A stretch of 64,000 nt of DNA from Sinimarinibacterium flocculans. Lineage in GTDB: Bacteria > Pseudomonadota > Gammaproteobacteria > Nevskiales > Nevskiaceae. The stretch's first letter is position 1, and each line of letters begins with the position of its first letter. Position numbers and translations under genes: made by a program. Location of the stretch: assembly GCF_003201205.1 (NCBI RefSeq), contig NZ_QICN01000003.1:434001-498000 (forward strand), read 5' to 3'. The notes below the pieces were generated by a model that made no database searches, was not told where the DNA came from, and saw only the letters and a list, made by a program, of their open reading frames with translations. Positions 1 through 8,978 of the stretch are shown piece by piece.

Positions 1-3000
1 GTCGCTGCCGTTGGCGTCGGGGTTGGGCGTGTAGCGCAGCACCTGCAGCGGCAGCAGCTGCGTCACCGTGCCGGCGGCCGGCTGGGTGAAGCCATCGAGG
101 GTCAGCGCATCGCCGTCGGGATCGCGGTCGTTGGCGAGCACGCTCAGGTCGATGCGTCCGTCCTCGTCGAGCGTCGCCGCGTCGTCGACCGCAATCGGCG
201 CGCGGTTGGGGATCGGGGTCGGGGTGGGTGTGGGTGTTGGGGCCGGCGTTGGACTCGGCGTCGGTGTGGGCGTCGGCGCCGGGGTGGGCGTGGGCGTCGG
301 GGCAGGACTGGGCGCCACGCCGCCCGTCGTCGTCACGAAGGTTTCGCGGAACTCGTCGGCATCGGCGCCGAGGATCAGCGTCGTGGTGACCGAGGTCCCG
401 TCGAGGCTCGCGGCGACATGGCGGACGCACAGCGTGTCGCCGTTGACCACCTTCTCCATCGCCGACGTGAAGCCGCTGCCGCAGCCTTTCGAGTAGGTGC
501 CGTTGACGATGCGCACCAGCGCCGGCACGCCGTCCGGCAGGCCGGCGATGGTGATCGTGTTCGAGGTCTGCGTGCTGTTGCGCGCGACGCCGCTGCGATC
601 CTCGAGCGTGAACGGCGAGACGCGCGTGCTGACGCTGGCACCGCCGCACAGCCGCGCGATGACGTGATCCGAATTGCGGCTGCCCCCCTCGCCCCCGCCA
701 CCGATGTCGGCGTCCTGGTCGACGATCACGATGCGCCCGAGCGGATCGATCGCCGAGGCGATCGATCCGAAGACGTTGCGATGACCGAACTGCACCGTGG
801 CGATCTGCACCAGGTCGTCGGCAAAGCCGAGGTCCGGCGTGCCGTCGGCGAAGAAGCGTGCGAGCTGCATCGGTCCCTGGAACCCGGCGGCGCCGCGCAC
901 CACCCGCTTGCCGTCGGGCTGCAGCAGCAGCCCCTCGCCGGCGAGGCTGCGCAGCGCCGAGGTCAGCTCGTCCAGCCCCTGCGCGCCGCTGCCGCCGGCG
1001 CCGCCGAAGTCGCGCAGGATCAGGCCGTCGCCGTTGACGCCGAAGCCGGTATCGGGATCGCCGTCCGCGGTGAGCTGGCCCAGCGCGACCACGCCGGAGG
1101 TGAACAGCAGGCGCCCGTCTTCGAGCACCTGCAGATCGATGCGTCCGGAGAGCGACAGGTTCGGGTTGGTGTCGGGCACGATGCGTTCGCCGGCCGTGCC
1201 GAACGACGGGTCCGGATTGCCGTCGACGCCGAAGCGGTAGAAGTAGTGCCCCTCGACGAAGCCGCCGCCGGGGTTGCCGGCCGCGACCATCAGCACCGGC
1301 CGGCCGTCCTGCAGGCGCACGACGGCGTTCTGCGCGCCGCGCGCTTGGCGGCTGACGACGGCGCCGTCGATGGGGTCGCCGTCGTTGATGCCGAAGCCAT
1401 CGCCCGGCGTGCGGTCCGCCGCCGAGCCGTCGTCCGGGCTGCCGTCGGCATTGAGCCGCCACAGCACGAAGTCGCTGAGCACGCTGCCGGCATTCGGCTC
1501 GTGCAGTCCCGCCACGAGGATGCGTCCGTCGTCCTGCACGACGAGCGACGTCGGCCCGCTGCGGAACGTGGTCGGGAACGCGCTGTGCGGCAGGAAGGCC
1601 ACGCCGGCCGCGCCGAAACTGGCATCGACGCGGCCGTCATCGAACAGGCGCACCACGGCGAAGCCGGTGCCGGCGCCTGTGCGCGTGCCCTGCCCGGCGA
1701 TCAGCAGCTTGCCGTCGGCCAGGCGCTGCGCCGCCAGCTGCGCGCCGTTGCTGAACAGGTCCACATCGCCCACGAGGTCCACGCGTGCCTGGCCGACCCC
1801 CTGCCCGCTGCCGGCGCCGAACTCCGGATCGGGTTCGCCCTGGGCGGTAAAGCGCGCCAGGCGCCAGTCGGCGGGACGTCCGGCGATGAGCAGCACGCGG
1901 CTGTCCGGCAGCGCCAGCACCTGCGTCGGCGCGCCTTCGCCGGTGCCCAGGTCGATCACGCGCACACCGTCGAGCACCTGCGCTCGCGGGCCGTCGCCAT
2001 CGACATCGCCCGGCGCGAAGCTCCCGTCCAGCTCGCCCGGCAGGCAGGCCAGCGGGCCTACGGTCGTGGAGATGAAGTTCTCGACGACGGCATCGTCGTC
2101 CGCCCCGATGATCAGCCGCGAGATCGTGCGCGCGCCGGGCCCCGGCGCGCTGGTGTGCTGCACGACGATGACGTCGCCGTTGCGCACGAGGCGGATGCTG
2201 TCGTTGCCCGAGCCGTCCGACGCGCCGTTGATGGTGAAGCGGCCGTTGACGATGCGCGCGAGCGCGGGCACGCCGTCCGGCAGGCCCGCGATGGTGATCG
2301 GGTTCGACGTGACCGTACTCGCCGGCGGCACGCCCACGGGGTCATCGAGCGTGAAATCCTGCGCGCGAACCGGCAGCGAGGCGCCGCCGCGCAGCTTGGC
2401 CACGAACGGCGCGGCCGGGTTGGCGGTCGCGCCGCCGCGTCCGCCAGTGACGAACACGGCGCCGTCCGCCGCCAGCGCGAAGCTGGATACGTTCGCGGTG
2501 ATGCTGTTCTGCGAACCGCGCACGTAGGTGCTGATCTCGCCGAAGCCGGTGTCCTGCAGTCCGCTGGCGAGAAAGCGTCCGACCTGCGCCCCGGTGAACG
2601 GATCGCTGCCGCCGACGCTGATCCGCGACAGCACCAGCGCCTTGCCGTCGGGCTGCAGCACCAGACCGCGCACGTCGCCTGCCACGGCGGCGAACGGTCC
2701 CGGACCGGTGGCGATGTCCTGGTCGTTGAGCCCCGCGCGACTGGCGACGCCATCGCCCTGCCCGAATGCGGTGTCGGGCGTGCCGTCCGCGCGCAGCTGC
2801 AACAAGCCGGCCGCAGTCGAGCTGCTGAAGACGAACAGCAGGCGCCCGTCCGGCCTCACCGCCACGCCCAGGCCGGCGCTGAGTCCGTCGGTGCTGCCGG
2901 CCAGCCCCGGCCGGGTTCCGGGGGCACGCCGCAGGATGCCGCCGTCGCCGAAGGCCGGATCCAGCGTGCCGTCGGCACGCAGCCGCACCGCGCCGAAGCG

Positions 3001-3810
3001 CCCGCCGATGCCGTCGACGACGGCGTCGCCGGTGAGAATCACCTCGTCCCCGGCCAGCGCCAGGCCGCGGATCGCGCTGAACTGCTCGCCCGCAGTGATC
3101 GCGATGCCGTCGGCCGGCGCCTGCGTCGCGCAGCCGCCAGTGCCGTAATCGGGATCGCGCTGGCCGTTCGGCAGGAAGCGGCAGACGGCGAAGACCCCGC
3201 GCTGACTGCTGTCGCCCGGCGCAGCCGGGCGCCGGTACGCCGTCGCGAGCAGGATGCGGTCCTGCGCGTCCACGACCAGCGGCTGCGCGACGACGGTGCT
3301 CTGGAACGCGCCGCCCGGCCCCGGCAGCGTGGCCGCCGGAAGCGAGGCGCGACCGTTCTCTCCAAAGCCGGTGTCCAGCGTGCCGGCTGGCGTGAGCTTG
3401 ATCAGGTCGAGCTGGTCGTCGTTCTGTCGCGCGGCGAGCACAACGAAGCCGCCGTCGGCCGTCGCACGCACGCGCACGAAACCGTCCACGTTCACGCCGG
3501 CGATGACGTCCTGGTTGAACACGCCGTTGCTGCCGAAGCCGGTGTCGACGCTGCCGTCGCCGCGCAGCATCAGCGCGGCCGGCACGCTGTTGCTCGTGCC
3601 GCCCGGGCCGGAGTCCGTCACCAGCAGCACACGTCCGTCGGCCAGCGGCAGCACGTCGGCGAAGCTGCCGCGCGTCGTCAGGCCCTCCGGCACCAGGAAG
3701 CCCGGCACGGCGGCCTCCGCGGCGAACTCGGTCGCGAGATCGGCCGGCGCCGCAGCGGCGGTGCGCGCAAGCGCGATCAGCAGCGCGGCGGTCAGGATGC
3801 GCGGGCTCAT
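1..3810 (-). CDS. Secreted delta-60 repeat protein, C-terminus outside window
   Basis: About 1270 codons are open from an ATG at 3810 to the window edge. The first 20 residues are a signal peptide (LTAALLIALARTAAAAPA), so the protein is exported. Many units of the form L..DGRVLL...L..DG.LD.GFG follow, which is the delta-60 repeat (TIGR02608 type) expected to form beta-propeller blades. A second domain with the motif TITIAGLPDGVPAL.RIVNG occurs twice, near residues 480-567 and 1053-1160. A Pro/Thr linker then leads into an Ig/cadherin-like unit starting NRAPIAVDDAATLDEDG. It lies 31 bases downstream of the small secreted gene at 3842-4687 and is probably cotranscribed with it. A surface or secreted role is likely; the ligand is unknown. 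The missing C-terminus may carry an anchoring signal. Confidence 0.85.
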   Translation of the reverse strand, partial: MSPRILTAALLIALARTAAAAPADLATEFAAEAAVPGFLVPEGLTTRGSFADVLPLADGRVLLVTDSGPGGTSNSVPAALMLRGDGSVDTGFGSNGVFNQDVIAGVNVDGFVRVRATADGGFVVLAARQNDDQLDLIKLTPAGTLDTGFGENGRASLPAATLPGPGGAFQSTVVAQPLVVDAQDRILLATAYRRPAAPGDSSQRGVFAVCRFLPNGQRDPDYGTGGCATQAPADGIAITAGEQFSAIRGLALAGDEVILTGDAVVDGIGGRFGAVRLRADGTLDPAFGDGGILRRAPGTRPGLAGSTDGLSAGLGVAVRPDGRLLFVFSSSTAAGLLQLRADGTPDTAFGQGDGVASRAGLNDQDIATGPGPFAAVAGDVRGLVLQPDGKALVLSRISVGGSDPFTGAQVGRFLASGLQDTGFGEISTYVRGSQNSITANVSSFALAADGAVFVTGGRGGATANPAAPFVAKLRGGASLPVRAQDFTLDDPVGVPPASTVTSNPITIAGLPDGVPALARIVNGRFTINGASDGSGNDSIRLVRNGDVIVVQHTSAPGPGARTISRLIIGADDDAVVENFISTTVGPLACLPGELDGSFAPGDVDGDGPRAQVLDGVRVIDLGTGEGAPTQVLALPDSRVLLIAGRPADWRLARFTAQGEPDPEFGAGSGQGVGQARVDLVGDVDLFSNGAQLAAQRLADGKLLIAGQGTRTGAGTGFAVVRLFDDGRVDASFGAAGVAFLPHSAFPTTFRSGPTSLVVQDDGRILVAGLHEPNAGSVLSDFVLWRLNADGSPDDGSAADRTPGDGFGINDGDPIDGAVVSRQARGAQNAVVRLQDGRPVLMVAAGNPGGGFVEGHYFYRFGVDGNPDPSFGTAGERIVPDTNPNLSLSGRIDLQVLEDGRLLFTSGVVALGQLTADGDPDTGFGVNGDGLILRDFGGAGGSGAQGLDELTSALRSLAGEGLLLQPDGKRVVRGAAGFQGPMQLARFFADGTPDLGFADDLVQIATVQFGHRNVFGSIASAIDPLGRIVIVDQDADIGGGGEGGSRNSDHVIARLCGGASVSTRVSPFTLEDRSGVARNSTQTSNTITIAGLPDGVPALVRIVNGTYSKGCGSGFTSAMEKVVNGDTLCVRHVAASLDGTSVTTTLILGADADEFRETFVTTTGGVAPSPAPTPTPTPAPTPTPTPSPTPAPTPTPTPTPIPNRAPIAVDDAATLDEDGRIDLSVLANDRDPDGDALTLDGFTQPAAGTVTQLLPLQVLRYTPNPDANGSD
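208..318. repeat. Pro-Thr coding repeat (interdomain linker)
   Basis: On the minus strand this stretch reads as alternating Pro-Thr, Pro-Ala and Pro-Ser inside the delta-60 protein; on the plus strand it appears as GGGTGTGGGTGT-like DNA. It is an extended linker between the repeat region and the C-terminal Ig-like unit. Such coding repeats are prone to length change by slippage. Confidence 0.75.
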
Positions 3811-3841
3811 GGCAGTCTCCGGCGAGGGGCGGACGGTCGGC

Positions 3842-4687
3842 TCAGGGCAGCAGGCGCAGCAGGTGGTTGTCGAGCGTCAGCACGAACTCGCCGCCGGCCT
3901 GCGCCTCCGAGACCTTGCCGTTGCCGATGGACGCGAACACCGCGCTCAGGTGGATCACGCGCGCGCCGCTGACCAGGCTCAGCCGGTAGCGGCCGTTGGC
4001 GAGCGTCAGCGTCTCGTCGACGGCCAGCTCCGCGAACTCGCCACCCGGCACCGGCGCGACTGAGGCCTGGAACACGACCTCGCCGCCGACGCGCTCGAGC
4101 TTCAGCAGCAGGCCCGGATACGCCGCCTGGAAGGCCGGCTCGATGAAGGTCTGCTGCGGATCGGTCGCGCGCACGCGCAGCGTGCCGCTCAGCTGCGCGA
4201 CCGTCGGCCGCAGCAGGCTCAGGACCGCGAATTCCACGCCGGTGGCGGCAGTGGCATCGGCCTCCATGTCGCCGCGATTGGGTCCAGTGATGTGCGAGAG
4301 CGCATCGACGCTCGCCTCGTAGCGCTTCAGGTAGCCGCGCGAGGTGGTCTGCGCATCGTGAAAGGCCGCACCGTCGCCCTGCACCCGCGCATTCGGCGGC
4401 GTGTTCAGCGGCGGCTCGATGAAGCTGAGGGTGGCGATCGTCTCGCCCGGCTGGGTGCTGGCGGCGGTGTCGGCATCGCTGCAGACGCGCGTGGTCACCA
4501 GCTCCTGTCCCGGATAGCAGCGGCGCGGTCCGGCCGGAAACCCGTAGACCTCGCTGGCGCTGGTCTGCACCGACGCCGAGAACGTCACGGTGTCGCCGAT
4601 GACGCCGCCGAGCAGCTGGGCCTGCGCGACGGACCAGGGGCCGGCGGCCGCGGCGGCCAGCATCAGGGGGGCAAGGAGATGTCGCAT
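3842..4687 (-). CDS. Secreted protein of unknown function
   Basis: A 281-residue protein with a signal peptide ending near WSVAQA-QLL. The ATG at 4687 was chosen because GGAGGGA lies just upstream and the signal peptide begins there. The mature protein starts LLGGVIGDTVTFSASVQTS and is predicted to be beta-rich, with two Cys at about residues 50-65. It resembles no family I can name. It sits 31 bases upstream of the delta-60 gene in the same direction and 228 bases from the divergent kinase gene, so the pair could be a target of that regulator (inference). Confidence 0.75.
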   Translation of the reverse strand: MRHLLAPLMLAAAAAGPWSVAQAQLLGGVIGDTVTFSASVQTSASEVYGFPAGPRRCYPGQELVTTRVCSDADTAASTQPGETIATLSFIEPPLNTPPNARVQGDGAAFHDAQTTSRGYLKRYEASVDALSHITGPNRGDMEADATAATGVEFAVLSLLRPTVAQLSGTLRVRATDPQQTFIEPAFQAAYPGLLLKLERVGGEVVFQASVAPVPGGEFAELAVDETLTLANGRYRLSLVSGARVIHLSAVFASIGNGKVSEAQAGGEFVLTLDNHLLRLLP

Positions 4688-4915
4688 GTCGGGTCCCTCC
4701 GGGAGCGATCGCCGGCGGGTCGTGGCCGGCCTGGTGACGCTAGGGGAGGCCCCGCGCCGGGTCCCGACCGATTTCCTACTTTTTCCCGAAGAATGGCTTC
4801 GCAGCGAGGCTGGCGTGCGCTGGGTCACGCTGCACGCCGTGCGCACGCGCGGCCCGGTCCGGTGGATCGGACCGAGCCGCTATCATCCGGACTCGCGAAT
4901 GCCGGACAGGGCGCG

Positions 4916-7717
4916 ATGGCCTCAGCGGGATCGGAAGACGGCACAGGATCGATGCGCGCGGCCGCCAGCGGCGAGCGCGGCGTCGTCTACCGGTTCGCCG
5001 ACTGCTCGCTCGACGCCCGCACGCTCGAGCTGATCGTCCACGACGCGGTCGTCCGTCTCGAACCCAAGCCGCTGGACCTGCTGGTCTACCTGCTGCGCCA
5101 GGCCGGCGAAGTCGTCACCAAGGACGAGCTGCAGGACGGCGTCTGGCCCGGCCGCATCCTGTCCGAGTCGGTGCTGACCAAGACCATGGCCAAGCTGCGC
5201 CAGGGGCTCGGCGACCAGGACCAGCAGATCATCAAGACCGTGCACGGCTTCGGCTACCGCTTGGTGGCGCCGGTGACGGTCGAGGTTGTCGGGCCGGTCC
5301 GCAGCGTGCCGCGACTGGATTTGAGCGCCGGGCAGACGCCGCCGCTGCGCCCGCACTGGCGGCTCGTGGAGTCGATCGGCGGCGGCGGCTTCGGCGAGGT
5401 CTGGCTCGCGCAGCACGACAAGACCGGCGAGCGCCGCGTCTTCAAGTTCGGGCTCGACGCCGCCGGGCTGGGCGCGCTCAAGCGCGAGATCACGCTGTTC
5501 CGCGTGCTGCGCGAGACCCACGGCGAACGGCCGGACATCACCCGCCTGCTCGACTGGAACCTCGAGGAAGCGCCGTACTTCATCGAATCCGAGTACGCCA
5601 ACGGCGGCTCGCTGGCGCACTGGGCGCAGGCGCGCGGCGGACTCGCGACGCCCCCCCTTGAACAGCGCATCGCGCTGATGGCGCAGGCCGCCGAGGCGCT
5701 CGCCGCCGCGCACGCCGCCGGCGTGCTGCACAAGGACCTCAAGCCCTCGAACCTGCTGGTGCACGTCGGCGACGGCGGCACGCCGCAGATCCGCCTGGCC
5801 GACTTCGGCAGCGGCCGCGTCATCGACCTCGCGCGCATCGAACAGCTCGAGATCACGCGCATGGGCTTCACGCGCGCGCAGGGTACCGACGACCCGACCA
5901 GCGGCACGCCGGCCTACTTCGCGCCGGAACTGCTCGCCGGCCAGCAGCCGACCGCGCAGACCGATGTCTACGCGCTCGGCGTGATCCTCTACCAGGTCAT
6001 CGTCGGCGACCTGAGCCGGCCGCTGGCCCCGGGCTGGGAGCGCGAGGTCGACGACGAACTGCTGCGCGAGGACATCGCCGATGCCGCCGCCGGCGCCGCG
6101 GCACAACGCCTCACCGACGCGGCCGAGCTGGCGCGTCGCCTGCGCGAGCTCGACGCGCGCCGCGACGCGCGCAGCCGCCAGCGCGCGGAGGCCGCCGAAC
6201 GCGCGCGCGCACGCGCCGAAGCCGAGACGCTGCGGCACGAGCTGGACCGCGCCCGCCTGCGCCGACGCTGGGCCACGGGCGTGGCCATGGTCTTCGGTCT
6301 GGCCAGCGTTGTCACCGCCGCGCTGCTGCTGCAGGTGCGCGCCGCGCGCGACACCGCGCAGGCCGCCGGTGATCGCGCGGAGCGCGAGGCCGCCGTCGCG
6401 CGCACGGTCAACGCCTTTCTGGTCGAGGACCTGCTGGGCCAGGCCAACCCGCTGCGTTCGGGCGCGGCCGATCTGTCGGTGCGCGCGCTGCTGGACGCGG
6501 CCGCCGCCGAGGCGGGCACGCGCTTCGACGGCCGCCCGGAACAGGAGTCGGCCATCCGCCTGGCGATCGCGCAGGCGTATGCCGGCCTGGGCGCGCTCGA
6601 CCCGGCACAGGAGCAACTCGAGCGGACGCTGGCCATCGCCACCGCGCCGCCGTCGATCCGTGAAGGGGCACGGCTCGCGCAGGCGCAGCTCTGGGTGACG
6701 CGCGACCAGACCGAACCGGCCACGGCGCTGCTGGCCGAGCTCGGCACATCGGCGGACGTTCACGTGCGCCTGCGCGCGCGCCTGCTGCAGGCGACGATCG
6801 ATTTCTACGCGTGGCGCTTCGATGTCGCGCTCGCCGAGATCGACGCGGTGAAGCCGGAACTGATCGCGCTGACCGGCGCCACCAGTCCGGACGCGGCGCG
6901 GGTCATCGGACTGCGCGCCGAAGTGCTCCGCCAGCTGCAGCGCTTCGACGAGGCGCTCGCGGAAGGCAAGGCGGCGCTCGAGGTGCTCACGCGCCTGTAC
7001 GGCGAGGATGACGTGCGCACGCTGCCCGGCCTCACCGCGGTCAGCACCGTGCTGGCAGAGGCGGAACGCTTCGACGAGGCCCGCCCGTACATGGCGCGTC
7101 GGCACCGCCTCTCGACGCGCGTGCTCGGCGCCGAGCACGACGAGACGCTGCGCGCCGCCAGCGACCTGGCCTATGTCGATCGTGGCCTCGGCGACTACGA
7201 GCGTGCGCTGGCGCTGCAGCGTCCGACGCTCGAAGCACGTCTGCGCCTGTTCGGCGAGGCCCACGAGCGCACGCGCAACGTGATGACCTTCCACGCGATG
7301 ACGCTCGACCAGGCCGGCCGTACCGCGGAAGCACTGCCGTGGGCCGAGCGCGTCTACGAAGTCGAGCGGCGCACCGTCGGCGAGACGGCGATGGACACGC
7401 TGATCGACGCCACCAATCTCGCCAAGTACTACTACAAGCTGGACCGGCATCAGGAGGCGGTTGCCCTCATGCGCCGGACGCTCGTGGGGATGGAGAAGGC
7501 CGGCGTCGACGACACCACGATGGCGATCGCGCAGTTCTTCCTCGCCCGGCCGCTGTGGGCGCTCGGCGAACGCGCGGAGGCCGAACAGCTCATCGACCAG
7601 GCCATCGTCACCCTGCGCCGCACCGCGGGCGACGAGAGTTCGTGGACGCGCGACGCGGTGGAGCAGCGCACGCAGTGGCACGCACGGAATGCCGACGCGG
7701 GCGCTTCACCCCCATGA
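4916..7717 (+). CDS. Winged-helix / Ser-Thr kinase / TPR membrane fusion
   Basis: A 933-residue protein with four parts. Residues 26-118 are an OmpR/ToxR-type winged helix (LEPKPLDLLVYLL, ending in HGFGYRLVAPV). Residues 148-410 are a Hanks-type kinase: glycine loop IGGGGFGEVW, Lys178, catalytic LHKDLKPSN (Asp274, Asn279), DFG at 296-298, APE at 336-338. An Ala/Arg coiled coil at 405-450 precedes one membrane helix at about 452-473. The rest, about 450 residues, is helical repeats of TPR type, probably periplasmic. The catalytic residues are intact, with HKD in place of HRD. The start is the ATG at 4916; a second ATG at 4952 is possible. It is divergent from the secreted pair at 1-4687. A membrane one-component regulator that also phosphorylates is inferred. 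Confidence 0.88.
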   Translation: MASAGSEDGTGSMRAAASGERGVVYRFADCSLDARTLELIVHDAVVRLEPKPLDLLVYLLRQAGEVVTKDELQDGVWPGRILSESVLTKTMAKLRQGLGDQDQQIIKTVHGFGYRLVAPVTVEVVGPVRSVPRLDLSAGQTPPLRPHWRLVESIGGGGFGEVWLAQHDKTGERRVFKFGLDAAGLGALKREITLFRVLRETHGERPDITRLLDWNLEEAPYFIESEYANGGSLAHWAQARGGLATPPLEQRIALMAQAAEALAAAHAAGVLHKDLKPSNLLVHVGDGGTPQIRLADFGSGRVIDLARIEQLEITRMGFTRAQGTDDPTSGTPAYFAPELLAGQQPTAQTDVYALGVILYQVIVGDLSRPLAPGWEREVDDELLREDIADAAAGAAAQRLTDAAELARRLRELDARRDARSRQRAEAAERARARAEAETLRHELDRARLRRRWATGVAMVFGLASVVTAALLLQVRAARDTAQAAGDRAEREAAVARTVNAFLVEDLLGQANPLRSGAADLSVRALLDAAAAEAGTRFDGRPEQESAIRLAIAQAYAGLGALDPAQEQLERTLAIATAPPSIREGARLAQAQLWVTRDQTEPATALLAELGTSADVHVRLRARLLQATIDFYAWRFDVALAEIDAVKPELIALTGATSPDAARVIGLRAEVLRQLQRFDEALAEGKAALEVLTRLYGEDDVRTLPGLTAVSTVLAEAERFDEARPYMARRHRLSTRVLGAEHDETLRAASDLAYVDRGLGDYERALALQRPTLEARLRLFGEAHERTRNVMTFHAMTLDQAGRTAEALPWAERVYEVERRTVGETAMDTLIDATNLAKYYYKLDRHQEAVALMRRTLVGMEKAGVDDTTMAIAQFFLARPLWALGERAEAEQLIDQAIVTLRRTAGDESSWTRDAVEQRTQWHARNADAGASPP

Positions 7718-7775
7718 ACACGCGGCGACGCGACGCGCGGCTGTCGCACCCTCGATCCACCCTCCGGGAGATGCC

Positions 7776-8315
7776 ATGAGAACGCTGTGGCTGTGCTGCA
7801 TCCTGCTGCTGACGGCCTGCGCCAGTGCACCGAAAGCCCCGCTGCCGGCACCGGCGCAGCCGCTGGACGTCGAGCGCTTTCTCGGCCGCTGGTACATCAT
7901 CGCCAACATTCCGTACATCGGCGAACGTGGCGATGTCGGCAGCTATGTCGAGTACCACGCGCGCGATGACGGGCGCATCGACGATCTGTATTTCTTCCGC
8001 GACGGCAGCCTCCACGCGCCGCTCGAACAGATGTCCGGCGTCGCGAAGATCGTCGACACGACGACCAACGCGCACTGGAAGGCACAGTTCTTCTGGCCGC
8101 TGTGGTTCTCGTTCCACGTGCTGTACGTGGACGAGGACTATCGCCACACCCTGGTCGGCACGCCGGACCGCGACCTCGGCTGGATCTACGCGCGCACGCC
8201 GCAGCTCGATCCTGCAACGCTCGACGCCCTGTTCGACCGCCTCGTCGCCGCCGGCTACCGGCGCGAGCAGTTCGTGATGATTCCGCAGCGGCCCGCGGGC
8301 GCATCGGCGCCGTAG
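7776..8315 (+). CDS. blc: Outer membrane lipoprotein, lipocalin (Blc-like)
   Basis: A 179-residue lipoprotein with the lipobox LLTACAS and the lipocalin signature FLGRWYIIANIPY directly after it. The conserved Tyr- and Trp-rich strands (DLGWIYARTP) follow. Bacterial lipocalins of this type bind lipids or small hydrophobic molecules at the outer membrane and are linked to envelope stress. The ATG at 7776 is preceded by GGGAG. It starts 58 bases after the kinase fusion gene and could be read from the same transcript. Its end lies only 3 bases from the convergent bioD end. Confidence 0.88.
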   Translation: MRTLWLCCILLLTACASAPKAPLPAPAQPLDVERFLGRWYIIANIPYIGERGDVGSYVEYHARDDGRIDDLYFFRDGSLHAPLEQMSGVAKIVDTTTNAHWKAQFFWPLWFSFHVLYVDEDYRHTLVGTPDRDLGWIYARTPQLDPATLDALFDRLVAAGYRREQFVMIPQRPAGASAP

Positions 8316-8318
8316 CGT

Positions 8319-8978
8319 TCAGCCGGGCAGGGTCAGCGCCGCGGCCGCGGCATCGGGATCGAGACCCGTCGGCAGCACGCCCAGCAGCGGCGCCGGGATC
8401 TGCGTGACCAGTGTGTCGAGGCTCTCGCGCCAGCGCGGCATCTCGGGCGGCACGCGGTTGGCGATCCAGCCCGCCAGCCGCGTGCGCCGCAGGATGGATT
8501 CCGCGCTCAGCAGCGCATGGTTGATGCAGCCCAGCCGCATCGCCACGACCAGCACCACCGGCCAGCCCTGCGCCGCCACCCAGTCGTCGAAACCGAGCGT
8601 GTCGTTCAGCGGCACGCGCCAGCCGCCGGCGCCCTCGACCAGCACCAGTTCGTGCGCCGCGGCGAGCGCATCATGGCCGGCACTCATCGCCGCCGGGTCG
8701 AGCACGATGCCGGCCTCCCGCGCCGCGACGTGCGGCGCGATGGCCGGTTCGAGCGCCAGCGGGTTGACCTGCGCATAGCTCAGCCCGGGTGCCGATTCGG
8801 CCAGCAGGGCCAGGCCATCCTCGTTGCGCAGACCGTCGGGCGTGCGCTCGCAGCCCGACGCCACCGGCTTGTAGCCGCAGGCGCGCAAACCCTGATGGCG
8901 CGCGCGCCGCAGCAGCGCGCAGCTCGCATGCGTCTTGCCGACACCGGTGTCGGTGCCGGTGATGAAGTACGTGCTCAC
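8319..8978 (-). CDS. bioD: Dethiobiotin synthetase
   Basis: BioD makes dethiobiotin from diaminopelargonate, CO2 and ATP in the cytoplasm. The 219-residue product begins with STYFITGTDTGVGKTHAS, which is the P-loop, and has the conserved VLVEGAGG and NHALLS segments. The start is a GTG at 8978 whose last three bases plus the next form GTGA with the bioF stop, a 4-base overlap implying translational coupling. An in-frame ATG further upstream would add residues lying inside bioF and is unlikely. It is the last gene of the six-gene bio operon. Confidence 0.93.
   Translation of the reverse strand: MSTYFITGTDTGVGKTHASCALLRRARHQGLRACGYKPVASGCERTPDGLRNEDGLALLAESAPGLSYAQVNPLALEPAIAPHVAAREAGIVLDPAAMSAGHDALAAAHELVLVEGAGGWRVPLNDTLGFDDWVAAQGWPVVLVVAMRLGCINHALLSAESILRRTRLAGWIANRVPPEMPRWRESLDTLVTQIPAPLLGVLPTGLDPDAAAAALTLPG

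Noticed and set aside
208-318. Short direct repeats that could look like a CRISPR array
   Set aside because: The units are 6-12 bases with no spacers and encode a Pro-Thr linker.
418-3972. Long open frame on the plus strand opposite the delta-60 gene
   Set aside because: It is rich in Arg, Ala and Gln without domains, as expected for the shadow of a high-GC gene; the minus-strand frame has a signal peptide and recognised repeats.
4916-7717. Kinase part as a pseudokinase because HRD reads HKD
   Set aside because: Lys178, Asp274, Asn279, DFG and APE are all present, so activity is plausible.
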